Of a stretch of DNA of 64,000 nt, positions 24,059-33,386 are shown piece after piece (the first letter of the stretch is position 1; each line of letters opens with the position of its first letter). The notes under the pieces were generated by a model that saw only the letters and a list, made by a program, of their open reading frames with translations, was not told the DNA's origin and did not search any database. The stretch lies in contig NC_073346.2 of NCBI RefSeq assembly GCF_027580225.2, forward strand, positions 8,892,001 through 8,956,000, written 5' to 3'. Position numbers and translations under genes: made by a program. The DNA is from Misgurnus anguillicaudatus (taxonomy: Eukaryota > Chordata > Actinopteri > Cypriniformes > Cobitidae).

Positions 24059-24062
24059 TTAA

Positions 24063-25542
24063 TCACCTGTTTTCAGATCAGACCACTGACACATTTACTG
24101 AATAAATTACAAATAAAACTCTAATAAGTCTAATTAAACACCAACATCTGGAGAATTCGCTACAGTAAAGCTGTTGTACAAAATATGACCAAATATGAAG
24201 TAGGTTCTGATCAGGATGTAGTTTACTGCATATATTTGTTTTATTGATTCCACACCGTCAACTGACCCAGTTCCAATTTTCTTTATACAGACTTCACCAA
24301 CTTTCGTATGAGCAGTGCTGTCTTTTAATCTTGTCAAACGAAGCAGCTCGTACACACGTCTCATCTTCCAGGGTGGGCTGAAGCTGTCCCGTGGTTTTCA
24401 ACATCTCAGCTCTACGTACGGATGAATAAAACAAGATATTAATGAATTTTGGATGAAAGCTTCACAGAGGGGGCCTGTGTGGCTCATTAGCAACTATATT
24501 ATTGATCACAGGATTCCTCTGCGTTTGGAAACGCAACACTCTTCAAAAATGCAAATATCCGGTAAATTGAGTAATGCCCTCTAACTGAACATATTATAAA
24601 CAAATCAGGATCACCAGTCGACACAGAGATCTATGTGATTAATGCTGAGAGGATTGTCACACTTGATTAATGCATCAGAATTACAGGTCATGCAAAATAC
24701 AACAGCGACAGAGAGGCAGGTTTCCTCTCCTGTGATGTTTTCTGTTGCTTTGCATTGGATCGTGGGATGTCAAATGGAGATTGTTTTAAAGTTCAAAGAC
24801 TTTATTCATTATCAAAGCCAATTGCTTTAAGAGGTTTTATTAATGTGTATCACGATTTAGAGGCACTGATGACCTTATCCTAGTGTTGATGCCCTTATAC
24901 CCATCTAAAAATGTTTCTTTCTTCAATTTCTATAAAAAATATGGATATAAATCTGACTGTATTTCTTCACTGGAATACAAAATATGCATTTTTGAAGCAT
25001 ACCCTGGCTATCTATCAAGCTCATAATTGAAAAATTTCCAAAACTGAATTAATATAAATACTAATACTTTTTTAAAATTCTCTCACGAAAGAAGTTAGTA
25101 AGCGATGTTCAACATTATATATTTGAACAAGTTTAAAAAGTCAATCATCTGTTTTATGCATACTAAATACATGTTTATCAGCTGATGGGGAGCATTGAGG
25201 AATAAAAATAAAGACTTTTAGGTCTCATGCTGCCAGTGTTTTAAACAGGCACAATGATTTTCAGCATGTTACAATAAAATACACTTCCACACACACTCAG
25301 AAGTTTACTTTTTGACCAAACCACACGAGCACATTGAAATGATCTGTAATAAAACAACACGTTTAATGCTTAAACTTTAGAGAAACATTAAACAACATAT
25401 TTATGCTTATTGTGTATGATAGTGAATATGCGTTGTTCTCTCACTCTGTCTCTCGCAGTGCATTAATCCTCGTGTTCATTCATATAAACTTCAGAGAAAC
25501 ATATTAAACAACATAATTGTATTGATGAAAGTGAACCGTCGC
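24063..25542. other. Unique AT-rich sequence, no gene recognised
   Basis: A short local duplication is seen: the AGAGAAACAT...TTAAACAACATA motif occurs near 25380-25400 and again near 25492-25515. No exon or repeat ends recognised. Confidence 0.4.
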
Positions 25543-25547
25543 GTTGC
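25543..25547. repeat. Target site duplication GTTGC (left)
   Basis: GTTGC here is repeated at 28259-28263, immediately outside the two LTRs. The joined site would read into the (CT)n microsatellite at 28263. Confidence 0.85.
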
Positions 25548-26040
25548 TGTAACGTATGCTTTAAATGATGCGAGTGAAAAGTGAATCCATGTGTAAAAGG
25601 TGTTTATTTGTAAAATCCCAATAAAGGGCCAGCAACCAAATCCAAACAGGGTAAATCCAATACACGTAATCCAAATAACAGGCGAGAGGTCAAGGCAGGC
25701 AGAGTCACATTCATAAATCCAAACAAACAGGCGAAAGATCAAGGCAGGCGGCAAACAGGCAATAAATCCAATAAAACAGGCGTGGGTCAAAAACAGGCAG
25801 ATACAGAGTAGCAGAAACAGATAAACAGGTAACAGATCAAACAGGTAACGGGCTGGGCATACGAATGTAATATACAGCGGGGAACAGGTGTACAGGAAGT
25901 GACTTATATACAGAAACAAACAGGAAGTGTGAAGCGTGACATGGCATGATGAGTTTCAAAATAAAAGTCCAAACAGAGCAGAGAATCAAAATACAAGTAC
26001 AAATAACAAAAATACACAAAATACAAGACAAAACCTTACA
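25548..26040 (-). repeat. 3' LTR (493 bp)
   Basis: On the minus strand it starts TGTAAGGTTTTG and ends ACGTTACA. It holds a TATA-like TGTATATAAGTCACTTCC and a polyadenylation signal in CAAATAAACACC. It differs from the 5' LTR at AAGGCAGGCGGCAAAC (AACCAGGCGGCCAAC there) and at two other bases, and lacks a 10-bp duplication present there. Open frames across it are incidental. Confidence 0.85.
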
Positions 26041-26060
26041 GAACCCCCCCTCTAAAGGGC
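26041..26060 (-). promoter_or_regulatory. Polypurine tract beside the 3' LTR
   Basis: On the minus strand the bases just upstream of the 3' LTR read TTTAGAGGGGGGGTTC, a purine-rich tract in the position where plus-strand DNA synthesis is primed in LTR elements. Confidence 0.6.
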
Positions 26061-26618
26061 GACTCCCGGAGCCCAACATACAACTAATAAAGTCCAAATA
26101 GAGGGTGGGCGGGCGGGCCAGGACCTCTTGGCAATGGCAGAACCGTTCATAAGAGGTCCTGGTTCGTAAGGCCAGGATGGTCCAGGGTCATGGGGCCAGC
26201 ATGGTCCCGGATCATGAGGCAGATGTGGGCCTGGGTCATGGGGCAGGTGTGGGCCTAGGTCATGGGGCAGATGCGGGCCTGGGTCATGGGGCAGGCTAGG
26301 ACCTGGGTCATGGGGCAGGCTAGGACCTGGGTCATGGGGCAGGCTTGGACCTGGGTCATGGGGCAGGCTTGGACCTGGGTCATGGGGCAGGCTTGGACCT
26401 GGGTCATGGGGCAGGCTTGGACCTGGGTCATGGGGCAGGCTTGGACCTGGGTCATGGGGCAGGCTTGGACCTATGTCATGGGGCAGGAATAGACCTGGAA
26501 CACAAGGAGAGGAAGGGTCCGAGCACACTTCGGCCTCCGCCTTGGTGTCCTCTGCCTCCTCCCTGTGTCCGGGTACTACCCCCCCAAAAAAAAACTTGGG
26601 AAAGCTTACCCTGTCCAA
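26052..26618 (-). other. Downstream open frame with (LPHDPGPS)n repeats
   Basis: This minus-strand frame overlaps the end of the Gag ORF in the -1 frame and starts at a non-ATG codon (TTG), so independent translation is doubtful. The first about 40 codons (FPKFFFGGVVPGHREEAEDT) are followed by about 12 imperfect copies of an 8-residue unit LPHDPGPS, with variants LGPHLPHD and WPHDPGP. It runs to just short of the 3' LTR. No domain is recognised. It may be an untranslated repeat that stays open because the unit is 24 bp, or an extension reached by frameshifting. No slippery site is seen before the Gag stop. Confidence 0.3.
26162..26496. repeat. 24-bp tandem repeat (about 13 units)
   Basis: The unit is CATGGGGCAGGCTTGGACCT plus GGGT. 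Central units are nearly identical and units at the 26165-26280 edge are diverged (TGTGGGCCTGGGTCATGG types). Being a multiple of three, it keeps frames open on both strands, which explains the repeated-peptide ORFs there. Confidence 0.9.
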
Positions 26619-27700
26619 GGTGGCGATGTCCCAGATGGTGAACCAGATGAGTCCTTAGAGCCAGGTGAATCGGATGAATTGGACGGGACCGGTGAATCAG
26701 GCAGGACAGACAAATCCGATGAGTCAGGCAGATCAGATGAATCGAGCCGATCAGATGAGTCGAGCAGATCAGATGAATCGGGCAGATCAGATGAGTCGGG
26801 CAGATCAGATGAATCGGGCAGATAAGATGAATCGGGCAGATCAGATGAGTCGGGCAGATCAGATGAGTCGGGCAGATCAGATGAGTCGGGCAGATCAGAT
26901 GAATCATAGGAGTCGATTGAATCAGAGCAGTCGGATGAATCAGATGAATCGAATGAATCGAATGAATCGAATGAGCCGGATGAATCGAATGAGTCGGATG
27001 AGTCGGATGAATCGGATGAGTCGGATGAATCTGGCAGATTAGATGAGTCCAGGGGTTCGGGTTCAGGGCCTTGAGAAACATGGGAAATACCAGAGCAAAC
27101 GGCAGACAAAACGCACCACAGGGCTTTGGCAAATTCTGAGAGTCTATAGTCCAGGAGACATACCTCAGCGGAAGATTCAGGCATGGCGGCCATCTTCACG
27201 GCAGGTGCAGGGTGAATAATAGCTCTCCTAAGTGCAGGTGTGGTGGTGACGATGGCCCTCTGAATAACAGGTGCAGGAATGGTGATAGCTCTCTCGATAA
27301 CAGGTGCAGGTGCAGACACAGACAGGATGGCAGCCATTTTGGGAACAGGCAGGATGGCGGCCATTTTGTGATCAGGCATGGTATTTGCAGACTTGGGCAG
27401 AACGGGCAGATCATGGCTAGGTATGTTATGTGTGCTCACCGGAGGTGTATCCCCAACACCCACAGTGAACGGTGAACCACATAACAACAGTGCAAAGTCA
27501 ATATATTCCTCCAGTGACCATACATCCATATCCCGTGGCATAAGTAAACGCAAATGTTCATCCAGGGCATTATAAAACAGATTTTTGAGCGTGGTATCGT
27601 CAAAATGTACCTGATGGCTTAAGTCCAAAAAATCCTGAACGTAATCCTCAATGGTGCGGTGGTTCTGACGAAGTGCAAGCAGGGTGTAGACGGGTTTCAT
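26606..27700 (-). CDS. Gag-like protein with acidic Ser/Asp repeat tail (364 aa)
   Basis: The structural protein of the LTR element, expected to assemble its particle in the cytoplasm. It begins at the first ATG after the leader. An in-frame TAA shortly upstream excludes a longer start. Residues 1-90 ([20 protein letters not shown], then [20 protein letters not shown]) resemble the capsid-region pattern of fish gypsy-type Gag proteins: a helix with LRQ, an EDYV helix, and an LxxLMP...[15 protein letters not shown] segment. Residues about 90-185 are Pro/Ala/Ile-rich with [13 protein letters not shown] repeats. Residues about 210-330 are low-complexity DSSD and LPDSSD repeats, strongly acidic. 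No CCHC zinc knuckle or protease motif is visible, unusual for a complete Gag. The frame is intact, and the young LTRs suggest it may still be expressed. Confidence 0.7.
   Translation of the reverse strand: MKPVYTLLALRQNHRTIEDYVQDFLDLSHQVHFDDTTLKNLFYNALDEHLRLLMPRDMDVWSLEEYIDFALLLCGSPFTVGVGDTPPVSTHNIPSHDLPVLPKSANTMPDHKMAAILPVPKMAAILSVSAPAPVIERAITIPAPVIQRAIVTTTPALRRAIIHPAPAVKMAAMPESSAEVCLLDYRLSEFAKALWCVLSAVCSGISHVSQGPEPEPLDSSNLPDSSDSSDSSDSSDSFDSSGSFDSFDSFDSSDSSDCSDSIDSYDSSDLPDSSDLPDSSDLPDSSDLPDSSYLPDSSDLPDSSDLPDSSDLLDSSDRLDSSDLPDSSDLSVLPDSPVPSNSSDSPGSKDSSGSPSGTSPPWTG
26694..27050. repeat. 9-bp and 18-bp tandem repeats coding the Ser/Asp tail
   Basis: Between 26730 and 26905 the unit is AGATCAGATGAATCGGGC or a close variant (18 bp, coding LPDSSD on the minus strand). 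Between 26925 and 27045 it degenerates to 9-bp GATGAATCG units (DSS/DSF). The array is inside the Gag ORF and in frame. Confidence 0.9.
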
Positions 27701-27717
27701 ATTGCTGGTGGGAGATT

Positions 27718-27727
27718 ACTTACCTTC
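27718..27727 (-). promoter_or_regulatory. Candidate splice donor in the Gag leader
   Basis: On the minus strand the leader reads GAAGGTAAGTAATC, a strong match to the vertebrate 5' splice site, about 20 bases before the Gag ATG. Its use is unknown. With no downstream env-like gene its purpose is unclear. Confidence 0.35.
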
Positions 27728-27755
27728 GCTGGATTCCGGTGTGGGCTGTATATTC

Positions 27756-28258
27756 TGTAACGTATGCTTTAAATGATGCGAGTGAAAAGTGAATCCATGT
27801 GTAAAAGGTGTTTATTTGTAAAATCCCAATAAAGGGCCAGCAACCAAATCCAAACAGGGTAAATCCAATACACGTAATCCAAATAACAGGCGAGAGGTCA
27901 AGGCAGGCAGAGTCACATTCATAAATCCAAACAAACAGGCGAAAGATCAAACCAGGCGGCCAACAGGCAATAAATCCAATAAAACAGGCGTGGGTCAAAA
28001 ACAGGCAGATACAGAGTAGCAGAAACAGATAAACAGGTAACAGATCAAACAGGTAACGGGCTGGGCATACGAATGTAATATACAACGGGGAACAGGTGTA
28101 CAGGAAGTGACTTATATACAGAAACAAACAGGAAGTGTGAAGCGTGACATGGCATGATGAGTTTCAAAATAAAAGTCCAAACAGAGCAGACAATCAAAAT
28201 ACAAGTACAAATAACAAAAATACACAAAATACAAGAAAATACAAGACAAAACCTTACA
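27756..28258 (-). repeat. 5' LTR (503 bp)
   Basis: It carries the same TGTAAGG...GTTACA termini, TATA-like box and AATAAA signal as the 3' LTR. It has an extra 10-bp AAATACAAGA duplication near 28230. Transcription of the element is expected to start here and run leftward. Confidence 0.85.
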
Positions 28259-28263
28259 GTTGC
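28259..28263. repeat. Target site duplication GTTGC (right)
   Basis: This matches 25543-25547 exactly and abuts the CA end of the LTR. Confidence 0.85.
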
Positions 28264-28310
28264 TCTCTCTCTCTCTCTCTCTCTCTCTCGTTCTCTCTCT
28301 CTCTCTCTCT
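28263..28310. repeat. (CT)n microsatellite
   Basis: A CT run with one interruption (CGTT) directly beside the LTR element insertion point. Confidence 0.9.
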
Positions 28311-28696
28311 TGCACTAAGGTAAGGTTAATCCTCATCTTCAACCTCTAGAAAGACCATTAAAACTACAAGTTATAAGATTGTAGGCTACTGTTTGTGGGA
28401 ATACAAACACGTCGTGCTGTCAGTCATTCTTTCTCTGTCTCTCGCACTCGTGAGGCCGCGTCATGGTTGGATAGCGCAGATGAAGGGGCGGTATCATTAT
28501 AATAATATCCCCTTACTGCGTCATGGGGGGAGCAAATCCGAATGACCAATATATTCACATGCTTACAGAGAGAGCCTAAACAAAACAAAGTTACAGGGTT
28601 GCTATTTTTTATGTTTTCTGATTTGGTAGAAGCACTGGGGACACGAGCATAGCACTTAAACATGGAAAAAGTCAGATTTTTATGGAATGTCCCCTT

Positions 28697-28800
28697 TAAG
28701 ACATTTGACAAGTCAGGTGTGCGTTAATTGAAAAATGCCTGTGGAACATTTCTCAACCAATCAAAATAAAGCATTCAACAGTTTTGTGGTATAATATAAG
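28697..28800. mobile_element. TTATACCAC-family fragment
   Basis: AAGACATTTGACAAGTCAGG, GGAACATTTCTCAACCAATC and GCATTCAACAG...TGTGGTATAA match one end of the copies at 58679-58895 and 3661-3912. The other end is missing. Confidence 0.65.
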
Positions 28801-29005
28801 AGTTGTAGTTATTTTAAGTGTTTCCGAATGATGTCGGAGCTCTCCAAGAATTTTGACGTCACATTATTTATAAATATTGGGGAAGTGTGCATGTATGTAA
28901 CTATGGTATGTAAGGGATAATGTAGAGGCAGCCGGTAGTTATCGGGAAATAAGCCCCGACAGTGTGATCAGGACCCGACGCGAAGCGGAGGGTCTTGTAT
29001 CACAC

Positions 29006-30460
29006 TGTAAGACAATTTCCTGAATAAATATAGCACCTCCCCAAAGGATACTGCATGGGGGCAAAGTGAGTGCTCGGGAAAGCAACTCTCTACGATTCAC
29101 AGTGGACTTCCCACTGAGAAACATTTGGGTTTCAAAGACACATCTTTAGGGTGTCATACATTTGTATTCTTATTGTCTCAAAGCAAACTGTATATGAAAT
29201 ACTACATGCACAAAGAATCTAAAATCTGTATCTTATTTGTTTTTCATTGAAATATCTCATTGCAAGTGGTTACAATGGTCTCACCCATATAACAACAGAA
29301 TACAATGTTAAAGTATATGTGAAACTTCATTCAATGTTAATAGACACCTCCCATTCCAAGCATAAACCAATCACCCACTGTATACAGATTAAGGACAGCC
29401 CTTAGTTCTACAACAACCAATCAGTACCAAATTCCTATATGCTTTGTTCTCTGGTTATTTAAGGAGATGTGTAGAAGATTTAGGCGGGACTTTCAATATC
29501 TAGAAATGCACCCCCATGATGCTGTATCTTTGATATAGCATCATGTATTTTTATTTTATTTGGAGGAATCTGTAACCAGATCTTCATCTCCTTACCAGGT
29601 ATGCAATGGTTTTTCGTTTGTTTCGTATTTGAATTGGAATGTAAATTGGCTTCTGAATTATGTTTTTCCTTACCTGGTTAATAAATTGTTATGTTTGATT
29701 TTATTCTGTGTTGCTCAGTAAATGTTGACACTGCAAGTAATACCGTTGTATCCGTAGTTACCGTAAGGACAGAAATCAGGCTAGGATCGGCCCAAATCCC
29801 AGTTAGATAGTGAATAATACATCAGCTGAGGATTTGTGAGATACGACTAGCAAATTGGCGTTAGTTTAAGTGTACTTAGAAGCGTGGAGGCTGTGTTTCC
29901 GTTTAGAGTAACATCTCTGATTACTCTAAATAGGGTAAGTCTCAACCTCTGTTTATTTCAATATTATTCTATTCATTCATTGTGATTAGAAATAATTATT
30001 GTAATAATTAAGTGTCACCTCTAAGGGGACTAAATAAAGTATGTTTAAAGTTGAGCACGCAGAGAGCGGCCGCTTAAGCGTATAGTCCAACCTCTGGCAG
30101 CGACCAACACTGATTCGCTTATGACCGTTGACCAGTATATTAATTATGAGGCCCGTACTAGGATCATGTGCGACTATGAGAACCGAATGAATGAGTGTAA
30201 TACCAGAGCTTTATCAGAATAAATAAACAAACATCCATCTAAATTCTGTAAGTTTTAAAAGTAATAATCAATCCAATTTGTAATATAATATAAACTAAAT
30301 CTTTATCTTTGGAGTCAGATAAGAGATAATAATACAAAATTACATAAATGCCAAAATGTCACCTGCAAGCGCCGGAAAAGACCGAACGCGCTATTACCCT
30401 TCGTTTGGATTCCGTCGTTGGGCCAAACGTATGGATGGGGTCATATTTGGACCCCTTACA
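29006..30460. mobile_element. LTR-like insertion, probably a solo LTR (1455 bp)
   Basis: The insertion begins TGTAAGACAATTTCCTG and ends GGACCCCTTACA, giving TG...CA termini. It is flanked by ACAC on both sides (29002-29005 and 30461-30464). Removing it and one ACAC restores the inner stem of the host hairpin (TATCACACTGAAGGGGC). It has TATA-like GGTTATTTAAGGAG near 29453 and AATAAA signals near 29680 and 30025, fitting an LTR read left to right. At 1.45 kb it is long for an LTR. No second LTR or internal genes are present. The family is not recognised. Confidence 0.6.
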
Positions 30461-30605
30461 ACACTGAAGGGGCTTATTTTCCGATAACTACCGGCTGACT
30501 CTACATTATCCCGCTTATTACACGGCTACTTGTCACATAAGAAAAAAACGGACATGAATATGAATTTGAAACATTTTATTGGCATATTTGTTTTTAATTA
30601 ACATT

Positions 30606-30842
30606 TTATCCTTCCGTGAAACTTTGCACAGATGCATAAAATGATCGTAATACCTTATTAAGATCCTCTGCTTCATACTTGTCTTTCACTATTTTTTTAT
30701 CTTTTAGCCAGTCTTTGAGAAGTTTTAATGCCCATTCTGTATTTTTTTGTGTGTTGGCTTCGTGGCTGTCATGCTCTATTTTGTCAAGTTCAGTCTCAGA
30801 AAAGCTCTCTGTGTCTTGTCGTGGTTGTCCAGTGTTTGTCAC
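30606..30842 (-). pseudogene. Crypton-like tyrosine recombinase, N-terminal fragment
   Basis: The 78-codon frame contains [20 protein letters not shown] and [18 protein letters not shown] short acidic lead, a helix with a W followed by LLKDWL, then an LNKVLRSFY helix is the pattern at the start of the core-binding domain in Crypton recombinases and their domesticated vertebrate relatives (KIAA1958, QRICH1, ZMYM and KCTD1 types, DUF3504). The frame ends at TAA where the family would continue, and no catalytic R...HxxR...Y region is present in the element. There is no ATG at the frame start (GTG there), though the frame is open further upstream. It could be an exon of a longer source element. 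The assignment is from remembered family pattern, not a search. Confidence 0.5.
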
Positions 30843-31019
30843 AAGATGGCGCCAAACAGTAATCTTTATTGATCTTTATTGGCGTGGAGCGATTTTACTC
30901 ATACAAGTAGTACCGGCTATGCTTTATTACTTTGGAGCGGTTATTATTTGAAAAGAATGAACCTGCAAATGTCTCAACTGACCAATCAGAATCAAGCATT
31001 CCAGAGAGCCGTGTAATAA

Positions 31020-32413
31020 ATACGGATAAATACATTTGGTCGCAGGATGCATGAAAACCCAAAAAATGTGGAACAACATGAGGGTAAATTAATATGCCAA
31101 AAATCTTCTTTTTGGGTGAACAGTGCAGTTAAGGCAAACTATATATCACACAGATGAAACTCACAGAGTTGGATAATTTGAATGACCAATGTAGCAGCAG
31201 TATGGTGGTTTGTGTAAACCTCTTTGTGGATTGTGTCATGTGAGTGTATATCACCCCTCACACAATGCCAGCTTGAGACGGTGATGAATACTGTATAAAT
31301 GGAGGACTCGCATTCACTATAAACACGAATCTCCTGAGAGATTTCACCCCATCAATAAGCCCCTGTTCTCTACCCCTTCTGATGAGTAAAAAGCACGTAG
31401 CCTCAGGCAAGGCAGAGAAATATCACCATAAGCCCCCAGATACAGAAAAACACATTTACTTTGTCATTTTTTGGGGAGCTTGAGTATTCATGACACACAA
31501 TGCTTCTCTCATGATGGCTCAAACCAGCGAATCCTTTAGTTCTTGCTAATGTGAATCAGTCTGATGTCTTTATAATAGAAGGGGAACGTTGACAGTAATT
31601 ATGGGATATCTTTTTTTTGGAGAATATAATGCATTTTGATCATAAAAAACTAAAGGGGTTTGTTTTATAAAGCACTGAATTATAAATTAATTGGTCTTTT
31701 TTGATTTTATATATATATATATTTGTGTTTTGTTTTAAATAAATACAAACCGGAAGTTAGGCTCAGGCGGTTAACCACAAGAATGCGTGTGCGTCCGATG
31801 AATGTCAAAATGACTCCCAATCACATAGATCCGTGAAGGTGACTAAAAACGCTATACAGTATTATGCATTTCAGGTTAGTTTCCGTTGTTACACAATGTC
31901 TAAACAAACTTGCACTTTTAAGCCCATTTTCAAAACGTTTACATTTAGGCTCCCTGAATGCCATTGCTGTGTAAATGAGTGGCTAAACACATTAAAGGTT
32001 TAAGTTTTTAGTTGAAAACAGTATCGTGTAAACAATCCCTCAGGATGCATCAGGTGTTATAAACTAGTAAACAATAGTTTTTCACATCATTTAAAAAATA
32101 CACTGTGGAAACTTTAAGCAAGATCTCTTGGCAGAAATGCAATATTATATGCATGAATTATATGTTTAGTGGTGTATAAAGACCTTACATAATTAACTGT
32201 TTTGTTTTTAATGCACTAGAATGAACCATTTTTTATCAACATACACAGTGGGTCCCCTTTTTACACTGCCATGTTTCTACAGTAGCCCTAAATGAACAAA
32301 CTTCTTAATAGAGCACGTTTTGTCACTACAAAGACGACAACATGTTTGTTCTGTGGTAGCTACCATATAATACTTTTACATTTGTTTATAAAGTGTTATA
32401 ATGTAAACAATGT
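31020..32413. other. Unique sequence, no gene recognised
   Basis: No exon or repeat ends recognised. A short (AT)n tract lies near 31711-31722. Confidence 0.4.
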
Positions 32414-32421
32414 TAAAATAT

Positions 32422-33378
32422 TAGTGGTGTAACGATACATTGTGCAATGTGCTTGCTACAAATTATGGTAAAATGCTGCTACATGCAAAACCAGAGGGTG
32501 CTCTCGTGCAGAAACTCAATATGCGCCACAGAAGAAGAACCATTTACACAGACAGCTCCAAGAAATAGCTATAAGAATAATTATATATCTGTTCTTTAAA
32601 ACTTTTCAGTTTTTTTCATGATAATAAAGAATGTATAATAATTATGTTAATAATAATGATTATGACGAGTGCTGCTTTTTCAAATGCATGCTATAAATGT
32701 GAGGAATGGTTGAGAACGAACACGAGTGCAGAAAATGTGGAAAACACAAAATACTTTGTTTTTAACAACACAAGAAAACAAAAACCCACGATGGGGCAAA
32801 ACTAACATAGAACAGGATAACAGAACACTGACAAGACTAGACTATGCTATATATATAAACAACAAACAGTAAACTGGACTACACTAAACTAACACTTAAA
32901 CAATGAACTTGACTTTACTGGATGAATGACTGGAACACGACTGGAACAAATAAGAACGAACGTAGACAGAACAAAGAGCACAAGGACTTTAAATAGGGAG
33001 AACTAATGAGGGGTACAGATGACAATGATTAATCAATAAAGACAAGAGGATACAAGGGAGCGGGGTAAAAGTGACGAGACACGGGAAAAGCGTGGTCTAA
33101 TAACACAATACTGAGACCACGCTTTCCCAAACAAAACATTGTACTGTCAGAACCCTGCCATACTGAACTAGATATTAATACTAAACAAGACTCTGGCAGG
33201 ATCCTGACAATAAACGACTTAAACTCACAGTGATTTCAGATTGATAAGGACTTACTACTGACCTGAAGTTCTGAGCTGTAGTTCATGAAAGAGCTGTGCA
33301 TAATATCACATTTGCGATTTAGAAACTATATCGGAAAGGCATTATTAATGTGTATCACGATTTATCGTTACACCCCTA
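32422..33378. mobile_element. hAT element (TAGGGGTGTAACGATA family) holding a solo LTR
   Basis: The ends TAGTGGTGTAACGATACA and (complement) TAGGGGTGTAACGATAAATC are inverted. The 8-bp flanks TAAAATAT (32414-32421 and 33379-33386) are identical. Minus the LTR and its duplication the element is about 440 bp, non-coding. Confidence 0.85.
32698..33209 (-). mobile_element. Solo gypsy-type LTR (512 bp)
   Basis: Read on the minus strand it starts TGTCAGGATCCTGCCAGAG and ends AACCATTCCTCACA. It has TATA-like CCCTATTTAAAGTCCTTG and TG...CA ends. ATAAA flanks both sides (32693-32697 and 33210-33214). A strong internal hairpin is formed by GGGAAAGCGTGGTCTCAGTA and TAGACCACGCTTTTCCC. No internal region remains, so it arose by recombination between two LTRs. 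Confidence 0.85.
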
Positions 33379-33386
33379 TAAAATAT

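Larger units (their letters stand above)
25548..28258 (-). mobile_element. Young non-autonomous gypsy-type LTR retrotransposon
   Basis: This 2.71-kb element has two LTRs (25548-26040 and 27756-28258), TG...CA termini, a GTTGC target duplication and a Gag-like ORF, and is read on the minus strand. The internal 1.7 kb contains no protease, reverse transcriptase, RNase H or integrase, so it must depend on enzymes from elsewhere. The LTRs differ by 5 substitutions and one 10-bp indel, about 1 percent, so insertion was recent. No clear tRNA primer-binding site was recognised beside the 5' LTR. It could be a deletion derivative of a full gypsy element or an established gag-only family. Confidence 0.85.
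28914..31019 (-). mobile_element. Hairpin-headed TTATTACACGGCT element, copy B
   Basis: The head arms GGGATAATGTAGAGGCAGCC...AATAAGCCCC (28914-28957) and GGGGCTTATTTTCCGATAAC...ACATTATCCC (30469-30512) are inverted. Inside them is a second stem (AGTGTGATCAGGACCC against GGGTCTTGTATCACACT). The body runs from TTATTACACGGCT (30515-30527) to AGCCGTGTAATAA (31007-31019) and keeps GACCAATCAGAATCAAGCAT near its end, as in copy A at 6921-7648. Unlike copy A it holds a recombinase-like coding fragment on the minus strand. A 1.45-kb LTR-like insertion splits the hairpin loop. Confidence 0.7.

Noticed and set aside
25491..25919. Minus-strand ORF of 142 codons, repeated at 27720-28127
   Set aside because: It lies in the LTR, is duplicated because the LTR is duplicated, and its hydrophobic, Cys-rich peptide reflects T-rich composition. 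It overlaps the promoter and polyadenylation region and is not a gene.
26162..26496. Regular 24-bp repeat resembling a CRISPR array
   Set aside because: Units are directly contiguous with no unique spacers, the genome is a vertebrate, and the array is part of a retrotransposon.
26578..26598. T9G7 run as a ribosomal slippery site
   Set aside because: It lies after the Gag stop codon on the minus strand, so it could not redirect Gag ribosomes into the downstream frame.
26262..26825. Plus-strand repeated-peptide ORFs across the arrays
   Set aside because: They are shadows of tandem repeats whose unit length is a multiple of three. The Gag ORF is on the other strand.
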